The notes below the pieces were generated by a model, which made no database searches, had not been told where the DNA came from, and worked only from the letters and a program-made list of their open reading frames with translations. A stretch of DNA of 64,000 nt, taken from Gammaproteobacteria bacterium (lineage in GTDB: Bacteria; Pseudomonadota; Gammaproteobacteria; Steroidobacterales; Woeseiaceae). The stretch covers positions 1-64,000 of the forward strand of contig JAOTYE010000016.1 in the NCBI GenBank assembly GCA_029862045.1, given 5' to 3'. The translations under genes were made by a program, and so were the position numbers. Numbering within the stretch: position 1 is the first letter of the stretch; each line of letters begins with the position of its first letter. Below, in pieces: positions 7,072-16,701 of the stretch.

Positions 7072-8733
7072 TCAGATATTTCCGGCACTGGCCGCGGCTT
7101 TGATGTGATCGGCCGCGCGGAACGCGAGCGCCATTATCGTCATCGTCGGCTGGCCGCGGCCGGACGTCACCATGCTGCTGCCGTCGCAAATAAACAGGTT
7201 CGGCACATCGTGGCTGCGATGCTTGTTGTCAACGACGGATGTTTTCGGGTCATCGCCCATGCGACAAGTGCCAAGCAGATGTTCGCCACCGGTCGTTGGG
7301 TGAATACCGAACCGCCAGGCTTTGGTTGCTCCTGCGGCGTCGGCCAGTTCGGCACAGCGGTCCTCGAGGAACGCCGCAATCGCCAGGTCATCCGGATGAT
7401 CCCTGTATGTTTCGCGAATCGCCGGGCGCCCCCATGCATCTTTGCTCTCCGGATCTAGCGTGATGTTGTTACTGTCGAGCGCAAGCGATGTCGTGCTTGC
7501 AACAATGGACATCTGGCGCATGAAATCATGCGCCATCGTATCCTTGAATGCCTTGCCCCAGCGCGGAACACCGGGATCCCGGCCCTCAAGCGCGTGGAGT
7601 ATCGGTGTCGTCGACCACAACGGCCTGGCGTCGATACCGCCTCCGCCATAGAAGCCACGGGTCTCGTCGCTGTCGTAGAAGTCATGAATGATGCGAGAGA
7701 CCTGCACGCCCTTGTAGTCATTCAGAGGATGCTCAAAAACGCTGTTCACCAGTGAGTGCGCGTTATGCATCAGATTGCGGCCGACAAAGCCGCTCGAATT
7801 GGCCAGCCCATCGGGATGTTGCGCGCTCGCTGACATCAGCAACAGGCGTGCCGATTCAGCACCGTTCGCCGAAAGCACGACGGCCTTGGCCTTTTGCGCC
7901 TGCTCATTGCCTTCCGCGTCCAGATACACGACCTGATTAGCACGGTCCTGTTCGTCTGTGTCGATGCGAATGACGACAGAAAGGGGCCGAATTTCGCAGT
8001 TGCCGCTCGCTTCTGCGAGCGGAATCATTGCAGCCAGCGTTGACGACTTGGCGCCGACCTCGCACCCGAACCACATGCAATAGCCACAGCTGGTACAAGC
8101 GGCGCGGCCATTGTGCGGTTGCGAAAGTATCGCGTGCGGTTCAGGTTGTGCGTGCAGTCCGAGTTTTGCAGCGCCGCGTTCGAGCAGCACACCCGATGAC
8201 TTGATCGGCATCGGCGGCATCGGAAACGGTTTTGAGCGCGGCGCATCGAAAGGCCCGGGCGCGCCGGATACACCAATCTCCCAGTCGACCTTCGTGTAAT
8301 ACGGTTCGAGTTCCTCGTAGGTGATCGGCCAGTCCGCGAAGTTGGTGCCCGAGATCGGTCCAAGCAGGCTGCGTTCCCTGAAATCAACGGGCCGCAAGCG
8401 CCAGAAGTTGGCGGTGAAATGCACGCTGCTGCCGCCCACGGTGCGCGCGTAGCGGACGGGTGGTGTGTGCGGCAGATCGGCAGTTTTGCTCTCGTCGTCC
8501 CGAAACGTCTGGCCGTGGATATCGTTGTTGCCGCCGTGAAGTTCCGCACGAACGAGCACGGATAACTCATCATGCGTGAAATCGCTCGCTTTTCGGTACG
8601 GACCCTGTTCCAGAACCACGACCGTAAAGCCGGCTGTAGAGAGTTCCTTCGCCAGAATGCCGCCCGCCGAGCCGGAGCCAATGACCGCGAAGTCGACTTC
8701 TTCCCGGGTCTCGAATCGAACCTCATTCGCCAC
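7072..8733 (-). CDS. GMC-family FAD oxidoreductase, dehydrogenase large subunit
   Basis: A 553-residue flavoprotein. The FAD-binding Rossmann motif is AVIGSGSAGGILAKEL near the N-terminus. The GMC C-terminal motif includes GTCRMGDDP and the catalytic region H-P-T-T-G-G-E-H. A cysteine-rich insert C-T-S-C-G-Y-C-M-W-F-G-C in the middle resembles the region that binds an Fe-S cluster in bacterial FAD-glucose dehydrogenases. It likely oxidises a sugar or alcohol and pairs with the Tat-exported small subunit encoded just upstream. The start is taken as GTG at 8733, with GGGGAG 7 bp upstream and an 11-bp overlap with the small-subunit gene; the longer frame adds a poor N-terminus. The substrate is unknown. 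Confidence 0.88.
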   Translation of the reverse strand: MANEVRFETREEVDFAVIGSGSAGGILAKELSTAGFTVVVLEQGPYRKASDFTHDELSVLVRAELHGGNNDIHGQTFRDDESKTADLPHTPPVRYARTVGGSSVHFTANFWRLRPVDFRERSLLGPISGTNFADWPITYEELEPYYTKVDWEIGVSGAPGPFDAPRSKPFPMPPMPIKSSGVLLERGAAKLGLHAQPEPHAILSQPHNGRAACTSCGYCMWFGCEVGAKSSTLAAMIPLAEASGNCEIRPLSVVIRIDTDEQDRANQVVYLDAEGNEQAQKAKAVVLSANGAESARLLLMSASAQHPDGLANSSGFVGRNLMHNAHSLVNSVFEHPLNDYKGVQVSRIIHDFYDSDETRGFYGGGGIDARPLWSTTPILHALEGRDPGVPRWGKAFKDTMAHDFMRQMSIVASTTSLALDSNNITLDPESKDAWGRPAIRETYRDHPDDLAIAAFLEDRCAELADAAGATKAWRFGIHPTTGGEHLLGTCRMGDDPKTSVVDNKHRSHDVPNLFICDGSSMVTSGRGQPTMTIMALAFRAADHIKAAASAGNI

Positions 8734-9322
8734 GATTCGTCTCCCCGTGAACCTCGGCATCGTAGTAGCCGAACGGGTACTGCCAGCCGCCATGGTGACC
8801 TTCAAATCCAATCAGGTCCCAGCCAGTATGATCCTTGTTACCGCCGTATTTTTCCATGGCGAAGAAGCCGAAAATCGTCATTTCCCAGGCGAGATTGAAA
8901 AATTGTCCCGACTCCTGCGTCCTGAGGAACGCATCCCGTTCATCTTCGCTAAGATCGCCGAATCGACCCGCGTCCGGATGCGCATCGATCAATGCGTCGT
9001 TAAACGCTGCCAGGCCGGCGCGGGCACCTTCAAGCTGACCGCTCATGTCGGCGGCAAATGCGTTGTCGAAGAAATAAATAACGCCAGCCTCAGTGGCGCC
9101 CGGCGTATCGGTGGTGGGAATAATGCGGGCAGCGATGGCCGCGAAATCGTGTGCTTCGTCAGGGCCCAGCACTTTGAAAGGTGACGCTTCCTGCTTCGCC
9201 GTACAGGCAGACTGCGTGATAGCAAAAAGCGCCGGAGTCATCAGTTTAAGGCAGGTTGCGCCAGTTAGCGTGCCTGTGGATTGCAGAAACTGTCGGCGCG
9301 AGAGGTTACTCTGATCCGCCAT
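8723..9322 (-). CDS. Gluconate 2-dehydrogenase subunit 3-like protein, Tat-exported
   Basis: The 199-residue protein has a twin-arginine signal (NLSRRQFLQSTG) and a hydrophobic region ending in SACTAKQ. The mature part matches the small subunit that partners GMC dehydrogenases: FAAIAARIIPTTDTPGATEAG, then a four-helix acidic region. In this family the small subunit carries the Tat signal and escorts the flavoprotein subunit to the periplasm. It is first in the leftward operon 9322-6617 and is divergent from uraH, with only about 50 bp between the starts. Confidence 0.88.
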   Translation of the reverse strand: MADQSNLSRRQFLQSTGTLTGATCLKLMTPALFAITQSACTAKQEASPFKVLGPDEAHDFAAIAARIIPTTDTPGATEAGVIYFFDNAFAADMSGQLEGARAGLAAFNDALIDAHPDAGRFGDLSEDERDAFLRTQESGQFFNLAWEMTIFGFFAMEKYGGNKDHTGWDLIGFEGHHGGWQYPFGYYDAEVHGETNRGE

Positions 9323-9382
9323 GAAGGCCCCATTGTTGTTGTTGTGGCCGCAAATCTAGCACAGGATCGTATAATGGCCCCC
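9323..9382. promoter_or_regulatory. Divergent control region of the GMC operon and the purine-degradation operon
   Basis: This short gap must hold promoters in both directions. A perfect TATAAT lies at 9370-9375 on the plus strand and overlaps the first candidate ATG of uraH (9374). If it is the -10 box, transcription would start near 9382 and the second ATG, at 9383, would be leaderless. No good -35 box at 17 bp is seen. No clear operator palindrome was found. Confidence 0.35.
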
Positions 9383-9730
9383 ATGGGACAGTTGACGACA
9401 CACATCCTCGACACGGCGAGCGGCAAACCGGCAGCGGGCGTCGATATTCGGCTTTACGGGCTAGGCGATGAGCGCCGCCTGCAGGCCTCGGCCGTGACCA
9501 ATTCCGATGGTCGTAGCGAGTATCCACTGCTGCAGGATGACGCAATGCAGACGGGCGAATACGAGCTTGAATTCGATATCGGTGCGTACTTCGAGGCGCA
9601 GGGCATCGCCACACAAGCGCCGGCATTCCTCGGTACGGTCGTGATTCGATTTGCGGTTCGCGAGGATGAGCACTATCACGTGCCGCTGCTCGTATCACCG
9701 TGGAGTTACTCGACTTACCGCGGAAGCTGA
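9374..9730 (+). CDS. uraH: 5-hydroxyisourate hydrolase
   Basis: A transthyretin-like enzyme of about 115-118 residues that hydrolyses 5-hydroxyisourate to OHCU after urate oxidation. The N-terminal signature THILDTASGKPA and the diagnostic C-terminal tetrapeptide region ending YRGS are both present, with the YHVPLLVSPWSYSTY segment that supplies active-site residues. It leads the purine operon and ends 3 bp before xdhA. The start is either 9374 (AGGA 7 bp upstream) or 9383 (possible leaderless start); both give an intact enzyme. Confidence 0.93.
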   Translation: MAPMGQLTTHILDTASGKPAAGVDIRLYGLGDERRLQASAVTNSDGRSEYPLLQDDAMQTGEYELEFDIGAYFEAQGIATQAPAFLGTVVIRFAVREDEHYHVPLLVSPWSYSTYRGS

Positions 9731-9733
9731 ACG

Positions 9734-11260
9734 ATGGGTGAATCGGTCACTGACAATGAACCACAGACCGGTACGATTCGGTTTATCCTCGATGGCGAGG
9801 TGATCGAGCTCGTCGGCGTTGATCCGACGCGAACAGTGTTGCAGTTCCTCAGGGAGGATGTGCGGCGCACAGGCACGAAGGAAGGCTGTGCCGAGGGCGA
9901 CTGCGGCGCCTGCACCGTTGTTCTGGCAGAACTCGATCGCGGCGGTGATGATGTGCAAGTGCGAGCCATTAACTCCTGCATTCAGTTCTTGCCAACGCTT
10001 GATGGTAAAGAGCTGATTACGGTCGAAAGCCTCAGTCCGGATGGCGTCCTGCATCCCGTGCAGCAGGCAATGGTCGATCATCACGGCTCGCAGTGTGGTT
10101 TTTGCACGCCTGGTTTCGTGATGTCCCTGTTTGCGCTGTACAAGTCGAACGCCAAACCATCGCGCTGCGACATCGATGATGCACTTGCGGGCAACCTGTG
10201 CCGTTGCACCGGTTATCGTCCTATTATTGCGGCCGCCGAGGCCATGTACGATGCCGAGGCAGACAAAGACTGGTTGCGGCAACCGGCAGTCAGGGGAAAG
10301 TCGCAAAAACACAAGCCTCCCGCCGAACGAGTTGCGGCTTTGCAAGGTCTGCAACGCGATGATGGTTTGCAGTTTGTCGATAACGGGCGGAAGTATTTCG
10401 CGCCGGTGTCTTCTGACGAACTCGCGGGCGTATTGGCGCTCCATCCAGATGCGATAATTCTCGCGGGCGGCACAGATGTCGGCATTTGGGTCACGAAACA
10501 GCATCGCGAGCTGGATACGGTCGTGTATACGGGACGGGTTGCCGAACTTAATCGGCTGGAGGTTTCGGCGACACACATCGAGATTGGCGCCGCAGTTTCA
10601 CTGACTGATGCGATGACGGTTATCGTCGAGCATTATCCCGACCTCGACGAGCTTTTCAGGCGGTTTGCCTCACCGCCGATTCGCAACGCAGGAACACTGG
10701 GCGGCAATATCGCGAACGGGTCTCCGATTGGCGATTCGATGCCGGCGCTTATGGTGGCGGGTGCGTCGCTGGTGCTACGTCGCGGCAGAAGCAGTCGCGA
10801 GGTGCCGCTCGACGGTTTTTATCGCGGCTACCAGGTCAAGGATCTGCGGGCCAGTGAGTTTATCGAGTCGATTCGTATCCCGTTACCGTGGGACGGCGTA
10901 ATACTGCACAGTCACAAATTGTCAAAACGCTTCGATCAGGACATATCGGCAGTATGCACGGCCTATCGCCTTGAACTCGACGGTGATCGCGTGACGTCGT
11001 TTCGCATGGCCTGTGGCGGGTTGGCGGCAACGATAAAGCGGGCCACGCATGCTGAAGCGGCCGTCGCTGGCGCGCAGTGGAACGAAAAGACAATTGATCG
11101 TGCAGCGCAGGCACTGGCGCAAGACTTTGATCCAATCAGTGACATGCGGGCATCTGCTGGCTATCGACTCCGCGCAACACAGAACTTGCTGCGCCGATTT
11201 TTCCTCGAGACGCGCGGCGCACTCGAGGTAACCGTGTATAGCTATGGACGGCAGGGGTGA
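9734..11260 (+). CDS. xdhA: Xanthine dehydrogenase, small subunit (2Fe-2S and FAD domains)
   Basis: The 508-residue subunit carries two [2Fe-2S] clusters and FAD, passing electrons from the molybdenum site to NAD. The plant-type cluster ligands are in CAEGDCGAC and INSC near residues 50-80; the second cluster is in QCGFCTPGF and NLCRCTGYRP near 115-160. The FAD-binding part follows at about 215-390 with LAGGTDVG and GGNIANGSPIGD. It precedes xdhB with a 17-bp overlap, and xdhC follows, the standard order for bacterial xanthine dehydrogenase. Confidence 0.96.
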   Translation: MGESVTDNEPQTGTIRFILDGEVIELVGVDPTRTVLQFLREDVRRTGTKEGCAEGDCGACTVVLAELDRGGDDVQVRAINSCIQFLPTLDGKELITVESLSPDGVLHPVQQAMVDHHGSQCGFCTPGFVMSLFALYKSNAKPSRCDIDDALAGNLCRCTGYRPIIAAAEAMYDAEADKDWLRQPAVRGKSQKHKPPAERVAALQGLQRDDGLQFVDNGRKYFAPVSSDELAGVLALHPDAIILAGGTDVGIWVTKQHRELDTVVYTGRVAELNRLEVSATHIEIGAAVSLTDAMTVIVEHYPDLDELFRRFASPPIRNAGTLGGNIANGSPIGDSMPALMVAGASLVLRRGRSSREVPLDGFYRGYQVKDLRASEFIESIRIPLPWDGVILHSHKLSKRFDQDISAVCTAYRLELDGDRVTSFRMACGGLAATIKRATHAEAAVAGAQWNEKTIDRAAQALAQDFDPISDMRASAGYRLRATQNLLRRFFLETRGALEVTVYSYGRQG

Positions 11261-13559
11261 CACGACAGTGACTGTGATACGCAATTCGGTAGGCAAGGCG
11301 CTGCCGCACGATAGTGCGCATCTGCATGTCAGCGGCCGTGCCGCGTATACCGACGATCTGCCGGAGCCGCGCGATCTTCTTCACGTTGCGATTGGGATGA
11401 GCAGCAAGGCGCACGCGAGGATCAAACAGATCGATCTCGCCGCTGTGGCGTCTGCTGAGGGCGTTGCCGACATCTGTGTCGCTGCCGACGTTCCGGGCGA
11501 AAACAACTGCGGGCCGATCGTCGCCGATGAGCCGATTTTTGCATCCGGCCTCGTCGAGTACGCGGGCCAGGCGATCTTCGCGGTCGCCGCTGAGACCGTC
11601 GATCAGGCGCGCAAGGCCGTCCGACTTGCGAAAATCGACTACGAGGAACTCGAGCCCATACTCGATCCAATGACCGCGGTGGAAAAGCAGTCATTTGTGT
11701 TGCCAACAGAGAGGCTGAAACGAGGGAAACCCGATGATGCGCTGGCCAATGCTGCGCATCGACTGCAACGTCGCCTGAACCTGGGCAGTCAGGATCAGTT
11801 TTACCTTGAGGGTCATATCGCAATGGTGGTGCCGGAGGAGGATGGTGGTCTGCGGGTCTATAGCTCGACGCAGCATCCTGACGAAGTGCAGCATCTGGTT
11901 GCACATGCGACGGATCGTTCTGCGAAGGACGTCGTCTGCGTTTGCCGCCGCATGGGTGGCGCGTTCGGCGGCAAGGAAAGCCAGGCGGCAACGATCGCTT
12001 GTATGGCAGCGTTGATGACGGCCAAGACGGGTCGTGCGTGCAAACTTCGACTCGACCGTGACGATGACATGATCATGACGGGCAAGCGCCACGATTTCGT
12101 GATCGACTACGATGTGGGCTTTGACGATACCGGGCGCATTCAGGGCATCGACTTTATGTTCGCGTCGCGCTGTGGAATATCAGCCGACCTTTCGGGTCCG
12201 GTCAACGATCGCACGATGTTCCACTGCGATAACGCCTACTATCTCGAGAATGTGAATATCGAGTCGCATCGGTGCAAGACAAACACCGTATCGAATACGG
12301 CGTTCCGCGGTTTCGGCGGGCCACAGGGCATGTATGCGATCGAATATGTTATCGACGACATTGCGCGCACGCTCGGCAAGGATCCGCTCGAGATCCGTCG
12401 GCGCAATTTCTATGGTGTTGGTGAGCGCGACACGACGCAATATGAGCAAAAGGTCGACGACAACGTTATCCACGAAATCGTTGATAAGCTCGAGCTTGAC
12501 GCCAAATACCAAAATCGACGCGAAGCCGTGCGTGCTTTCAATGCGTCGAGTCCCGTTCTAAAGCGTGGTATCGCGCTGACGCCGGTCAAGTTCGGCATTT
12601 CGTTCACCGCGACTCATTTGAATCAGGCGGGGGCGCTGGTACACGTCTACAAGGATGGCACGGTGCAGTTGAATCACGGCGGCACCGAGATGGGGCAGGG
12701 GCTGTTTATCAAAGTTGCGCAGGTTGTTGCAGATGAGCTCGGTATTACCGTCGACCGTATTCGCAACAACGCGTCCGATACAAGCAAGGTACCGAATGCG
12801 TCAGCGACCGCGGCGTCGAGCGGCGCTGACATGAACGGCAAAGCCGCGCAGTTGGCCGCGGCGAAAATTCGCGGTCGACTGACCGAATTCGCGGCGCGGA
12901 ATTTCTCGATGTCCGAGGCCGCGATCGATTTCCACGACAATACGGTCACAGCCGGCAAGGAGAAACTCAGTTTTGAGGGTCTCGTAAAATTAGCCTGGCT
13001 CGATCGAGTTTCAATGTCGGCAACTGGTTTTTATAAAACGCCCAAGATTCACTATGACCGTGAGACCTTCAGTGGCCGACCTTTTTTCTATTACGCATAC
13101 GGTGCCGCCATTTCCGAGGTCATTGTTGACACTCTTACCGGCGAATATCGCCTGCTGCGCGTGGATATCGTGCATGACTGCGGCGATTCCCTGAATCCGG
13201 CGGTTGATCTTGGTCAGGTCGAAGGCGGGTACGTGCAGGGCGTCGGCTGGCTGACGTCGGAAGAGTTGTGCTGGAACGAGGCCGGCGAACTAACGACCCA
13301 CGCGCCGTCGACCTACAAGATTCCCACCTGTTCGGACCTGGCGCCGGATTTTCGCGTACAGCTGCTGCAGAACGCCGCCAATCGGGAAGATACGATTTAC
13401 CGCTCGAAAGCGGTTGGTGAGCCGCCGCTAATGCTCGGTATTTCAGCGTTTCATGCGATACGCGATGCGATTGCAACCGATGATCATCCGCTGCCGGACC
13501 TGCAGGCGCCCGCAACACCAGAGGCCGTTCTCAAGGCGATCGCAGGCAGCGGTTCATGA
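11244..13559 (+). CDS. xdhB: Xanthine dehydrogenase, large subunit (molybdopterin)
   Basis: The 771-residue molybdenum subunit hydroxylates hypoxanthine and xanthine to urate. Cofactor-binding motifs are GGAFGGKE, AFRGFGGPQGM and the glycine-rich TEMGQG; the catalytic glutamate lies in KAVGEPPLMLG near the C-terminus. The length is normal for the split bacterial enzyme. The start at 11244 overlaps xdhA by 17 bp, and the stop overlaps the xdhC start by 4 bp (ATGA), which suggests coupled translation. Confidence 0.96.
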   Translation: MDGRGDTTVTVIRNSVGKALPHDSAHLHVSGRAAYTDDLPEPRDLLHVAIGMSSKAHARIKQIDLAAVASAEGVADICVAADVPGENNCGPIVADEPIFASGLVEYAGQAIFAVAAETVDQARKAVRLAKIDYEELEPILDPMTAVEKQSFVLPTERLKRGKPDDALANAAHRLQRRLNLGSQDQFYLEGHIAMVVPEEDGGLRVYSSTQHPDEVQHLVAHATDRSAKDVVCVCRRMGGAFGGKESQAATIACMAALMTAKTGRACKLRLDRDDDMIMTGKRHDFVIDYDVGFDDTGRIQGIDFMFASRCGISADLSGPVNDRTMFHCDNAYYLENVNIESHRCKTNTVSNTAFRGFGGPQGMYAIEYVIDDIARTLGKDPLEIRRRNFYGVGERDTTQYEQKVDDNVIHEIVDKLELDAKYQNRREAVRAFNASSPVLKRGIALTPVKFGISFTATHLNQAGALVHVYKDGTVQLNHGGTEMGQGLFIKVAQVVADELGITVDRIRNNASDTSKVPNASATAASSGADMNGKAAQLAAAKIRGRLTEFAARNFSMSEAAIDFHDNTVTAGKEKLSFEGLVKLAWLDRVSMSATGFYKTPKIHYDRETFSGRPFFYYAYGAAISEVIVDTLTGEYRLLRVDIVHDCGDSLNPAVDLGQVEGGYVQGVGWLTSEELCWNEAGELTTHAPSTYKIPTCSDLAPDFRVQLLQNAANREDTIYRSKAVGEPPLMLGISAFHAIRDAIATDDHPLPDLQAPATPEAVLKAIAGSGS

Positions 13560-14608
13560 ATGAGTGGATCGACGAATTGTCGGATCTTACGGCAGCCGGT
13601 CAGCGCGTCGTTCTCGTAACCGTTGCCGGAATTCGCGGCTCTGCGCCGCGTGAGGTCGGTGCGAAGATGATAGTAAGCGACGACGCGACGATCGGTACCA
13701 TCGGGGGCGGTCAGCTCGAGTATCAGTGCACGCGGATCGCTTGCGACATGCTTGGCGATGACGAGACACCGTCGCTACGCAAGTTTCCGCTCGGCACCTC
13801 CATGGGCCAGTGCTGCGGCGGAGTCGTCGATATTCTGTTCGAACCGATTGCCAGCGGGCTTCCGGCCTGGTTGCGTGATCTTCGCGCACTGCATGGACAG
13901 CGTCAGCCCGTCGTCATCGCGACCGATCTCTCCGGAGAGGCTGGCAAATACGTGGTAACGGCCGATAGCACCTTCGGTGAAGCGAACCGAGCGACGCCGG
14001 CAACCATTATCGAAACGGCGCGCGAGGGTCTCGACGCGGGCCGCGCCGCGCATCGCATTGACGACTGGTTTTTCGAGGATATCGTCGGCAGCAATCTCAA
14101 TATCGCGATATTCGGCGCGGGTCATGTTGGCTCCGCCGTCGTGCAGTCTTTGTCCAATCTCGACTGCAACATTCGATGGATAGACAGCCGGCGCAATATC
14201 TTCCGCAATACGCCAGCGAATGTACGTACGATCGAGAGCCCGGATCCCTCGCTCGAGGTCGCCGCGATGCCGGCGGACAGTTGCTATCTCGTCATGACAC
14301 ACAGCCACGCTCTCGATTTTGATATCTGCGAGCGGATTCTGCAGCGCCGGGATGTTGTCTACTGTGGCCTGATCGGATCGCTGACCAAGCGGCGTCGCTT
14401 TGAAAAGCGTTATCGGGACCTTGGCATGCGGCAGTCCGTCATCGATCAGCTGGTCTGTCCGATCGGTGTCGACGGTATCAGTGGCAAGAAGCCCGCGGAG
14501 ATCGCCGTGGCGGCCGCGGCAGAAGTGCTGCAGGCATACGAGCGTGCGATGCGCGAGTCCAACCCCGCGTATCCTGACAACGTCCATCCACTCATGCGGC
14601 GGCGATAA
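13556..14608 (+). CDS. xdhC: Xanthine dehydrogenase accessory protein XdhC
   Basis: A 350-residue cytoplasmic chaperone that binds molybdenum cofactor, helps its sulfuration and inserts it into XdhB. The N-terminal XdhC/CoxI domain has R-G-S-A-P-R-E-V-G and the cysteine motif GQCCGGVVD near residue 85; a C-terminal Rossmann domain has FGAGHVGSA and the conserved YCGLIGS and PIGVDGISGKKPAEIAVA. It overlaps xdhB by 4 bp and ends 1 bp before puuD. Confidence 0.95.
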   Translation: MNEWIDELSDLTAAGQRVVLVTVAGIRGSAPREVGAKMIVSDDATIGTIGGGQLEYQCTRIACDMLGDDETPSLRKFPLGTSMGQCCGGVVDILFEPIASGLPAWLRDLRALHGQRQPVVIATDLSGEAGKYVVTADSTFGEANRATPATIIETAREGLDAGRAAHRIDDWFFEDIVGSNLNIAIFGAGHVGSAVVQSLSNLDCNIRWIDSRRNIFRNTPANVRTIESPDPSLEVAAMPADSCYLVMTHSHALDFDICERILQRRDVVYCGLIGSLTKRRRFEKRYRDLGMRQSVIDQLVCPIGVDGISGKKPAEIAVAAAAEVLQAYERAMRESNPAYPDNVHPLMRRR

Positions 14609-14609
14609 C

Positions 14610-15806
14610 ATGGAAGCGTACATCGTGGACTGGCTTAGTCTGCTCGCACGCTGGTTGCATTTCATCACGGGTATCGCGTGGATCGGTTCGTCGTTCTATT
14701 TCGTCTGGCTGGATAACCATCTCGAGGCGCCAACACGATCGGGTGACGTTGAGAAAGGCGTGGCCGGCGAGGTCTGGTCCATTCACGGTGGCGGCTTCTA
14801 CCACGCACAGAAATATCAAGTCGCGCCGCGCGTACTTCCCGAGACTCTGCACTGGTTCAAGTGGGAAGCATACTGGACCTGGATGTCGGGCATGTTCCTA
14901 CTGATGCTCGTGTACTGGTATGGCGCGCAGGTTTACCTGATCGATGTATCGATCGCCGAGCTATCGACAGTGAGTGCAGTGGGCATTGCTGGCGGGTCAA
15001 TTGTCGGCGGGTGGCTCGTCTACGATGTGTTGTGCAGGACGAAGCTCGGCAGTGACGACAGGATGCTCGGCGGCGTGTTGCTGCTATTTGTAGCCGGGCT
15101 GGCATGGGGACTGTGCCAGTTATTCAGTGGTCGCGGCGCGTACATACATTTCGGCGCCGTACTCGGCACGATTATGGTGGCCAACGTGTTCTTCGTCATC
15201 ATCCCCGGACAGAGAAAGGTGGTCGACGCTTTCGAACGCGGTGAAGTGCCCAACCCTGAGCCCGGTATTCAGGCCAAACAACGCTCGGTTCACAACACCT
15301 ACTTCACGCTGCCCGTTTTGTTCGTCATGACGAGCAACCACTATGCGATGACCTACAGCCACGAGTACAACTGGGCGATTCTGATCGCAATTTCGCTCGC
15401 CGGTGCACTGATTCGCGTCTACTTCGTAGCGCGCCACGCGGGCAAAGCAACCATCGTTCCCCTTGTTGCCGCGGCCCTGCTGCTTGCGGGCGTCGCGGCA
15501 CTGATCGCGCCGCATGCGAGTGCAGCGTCCGGCGACGCTGTTGCTTTTGATGATGTACGGACTGTCGTCCAGCATCGCTGCACGACGTGTCATTCCGATG
15601 CGCCGACGCATGCGGCATTTCCTGCCGCACCAGGCGGTGTCGTTTTGGATACCGATGAGCAGATCGTTGCCGAGGCGCAACGCATCCATCAACAGACAGT
15701 CGTGACGCGCGTCATGCCGATAGGCAACCTGACCGGTATCAGCGAAGCGGAACGCGAGATAATCGATCGTTGGTATCAGGCGGCGGGGGACAAAGATGGC
15801 GGATGA
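14610..15806 (+). CDS. puuD: Membrane urate oxidase (urate hydroxylase PuuD) with cytochrome c domain
   Basis: A 398-residue integral membrane enzyme that oxidises urate to 5-hydroxyisourate and passes the electrons to a C-terminal cytochrome c rather than making hydrogen peroxide. The membrane part (about 1-290) has eight or so helices, with the conserved WLHFITGIAWIG start, a HGGGFYHAQKY loop and H-N-T-Y-F-T-L-P. A linker ends with a haem c motif CTTCH at residues 324-328. The ATG at 14610 is chosen; the frame is open upstream but is shadow there. The stop overlaps puuE by 11 bp. Confidence 0.94.
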   Translation: MEAYIVDWLSLLARWLHFITGIAWIGSSFYFVWLDNHLEAPTRSGDVEKGVAGEVWSIHGGGFYHAQKYQVAPRVLPETLHWFKWEAYWTWMSGMFLLMLVYWYGAQVYLIDVSIAELSTVSAVGIAGGSIVGGWLVYDVLCRTKLGSDDRMLGGVLLLFVAGLAWGLCQLFSGRGAYIHFGAVLGTIMVANVFFVIIPGQRKVVDAFERGEVPNPEPGIQAKQRSVHNTYFTLPVLFVMTSNHYAMTYSHEYNWAILIAISLAGALIRVYFVARHAGKATIVPLVAAALLLAGVAALIAPHASAASGDAVAFDDVRTVVQHRCTTCHSDAPTHAAFPAAPGGVVLDTDEQIVAEAQRIHQQTVVTRVMPIGNLTGISEAEREIIDRWYQAAGDKDGG

Positions 15807-16701
15807 CCCGTACCCCAGGGATCTGCGTGGCTATGGCAGACGCCCACCGGACCCGGGGTGGCCGAACGATGCGCGCATTGCCGTGCAGTTCGTCGTCAAC
15901 TACGAGGAAGGTGCCGAGAACTGTGTCTTGCACGGCGATGCTGCTTCGGAGGCATTTCTCTCGGAAATTGTTGCTGCGGCGCCGATCGAAAATCAACGCC
16001 ATATGAACATGGAGTCATTGTATGAGTACGGTGCACGTGCCGGATTCTGGCGTCTGCACCGTTTGTTCACCGAGCGCGAGTTCCCGGTAACCGTGTTCGG
16101 TGTTGCGATGGCGCTCGAGCGAAATCCTGAAGCGGTGGCCGCGATGCAGGACTCCGACTGGGAAATCGCGAGCCATGGCTATCGCTGGATCGACTATCAG
16201 ACAATCGATGAGGAAACCGAGCGCGCGCACCTCGAAAAGGCCATCGAAATACACACGCATGTGACCGGCGAGCGTCCGCTCGGTTGGTACCTTGGTCGCT
16301 GTAGTCCGCAGAGTCACCGGATCGTGGCTGAGGAAGGTGGCTTCAGCTACAACGCAGACTGTTATTCGGACGACTTGCCGTATTGGGACCTGTCTTTCGA
16401 GTTACCGCAACTGATGGTGCCGTATTCGCTTGACGCAAACGACATGCGCTTCGCGACACCGCAAGGCTTTAACTCGGGACAACAATTCTTCGACTACCTC
16501 AAAGACACGTTCGACGTGTTGTATTCCGAGGGCTCGCGGATGATGTCGGTCGGCTTGCACTGTCGGTTGGCGGGCCGGCCCGGACGCGCGGCGGCCGTTG
16601 CGCGGTTTCTCGATTACGTTGCCGGACACGATGATGTCTGGGTCTCACGCCGCATCGACATCGCCAATCACTGGCGTGAGCAGTTTCCGGAAAAATCCTG
16701 A
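15796..16701 (+). CDS. puuE: Allantoinase, polysaccharide deacetylase-like type
   Basis: The 301-residue enzyme hydrolyses allantoin to allantoate. It is the PuuE type, unrelated to the cyclic-amidohydrolase allantoinase: the N-terminus YPRDLRGYGRRPPDPGWP and the NodB-like fold motifs EIASHGYRWIDYQ and GWYLGRCSP are family hallmarks. It sits between puuD and uraD and overlaps both (11 bp and 1 bp), as expected for one translationally coupled catabolic operon. Confidence 0.95.
   Translation: MADDPYPRDLRGYGRRPPDPGWPNDARIAVQFVVNYEEGAENCVLHGDAASEAFLSEIVAAAPIENQRHMNMESLYEYGARAGFWRLHRLFTEREFPVTVFGVAMALERNPEAVAAMQDSDWEIASHGYRWIDYQTIDEETERAHLEKAIEIHTHVTGERPLGWYLGRCSPQSHRIVAEEGGFSYNADCYSDDLPYWDLSFELPQLMVPYSLDANDMRFATPQGFNSGQQFFDYLKDTFDVLYSEGSRMMSVGLHCRLAGRPGRAAAVARFLDYVAGHDDVWVSRRIDIANHWREQFPEKS

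Noticed and set aside
9695..10576. A 293-codon minus-strand frame opposite xdhA
   Set aside because: It is antisense to the 2Fe-2S and FAD coding region of a certain gene and has no recognisable family.
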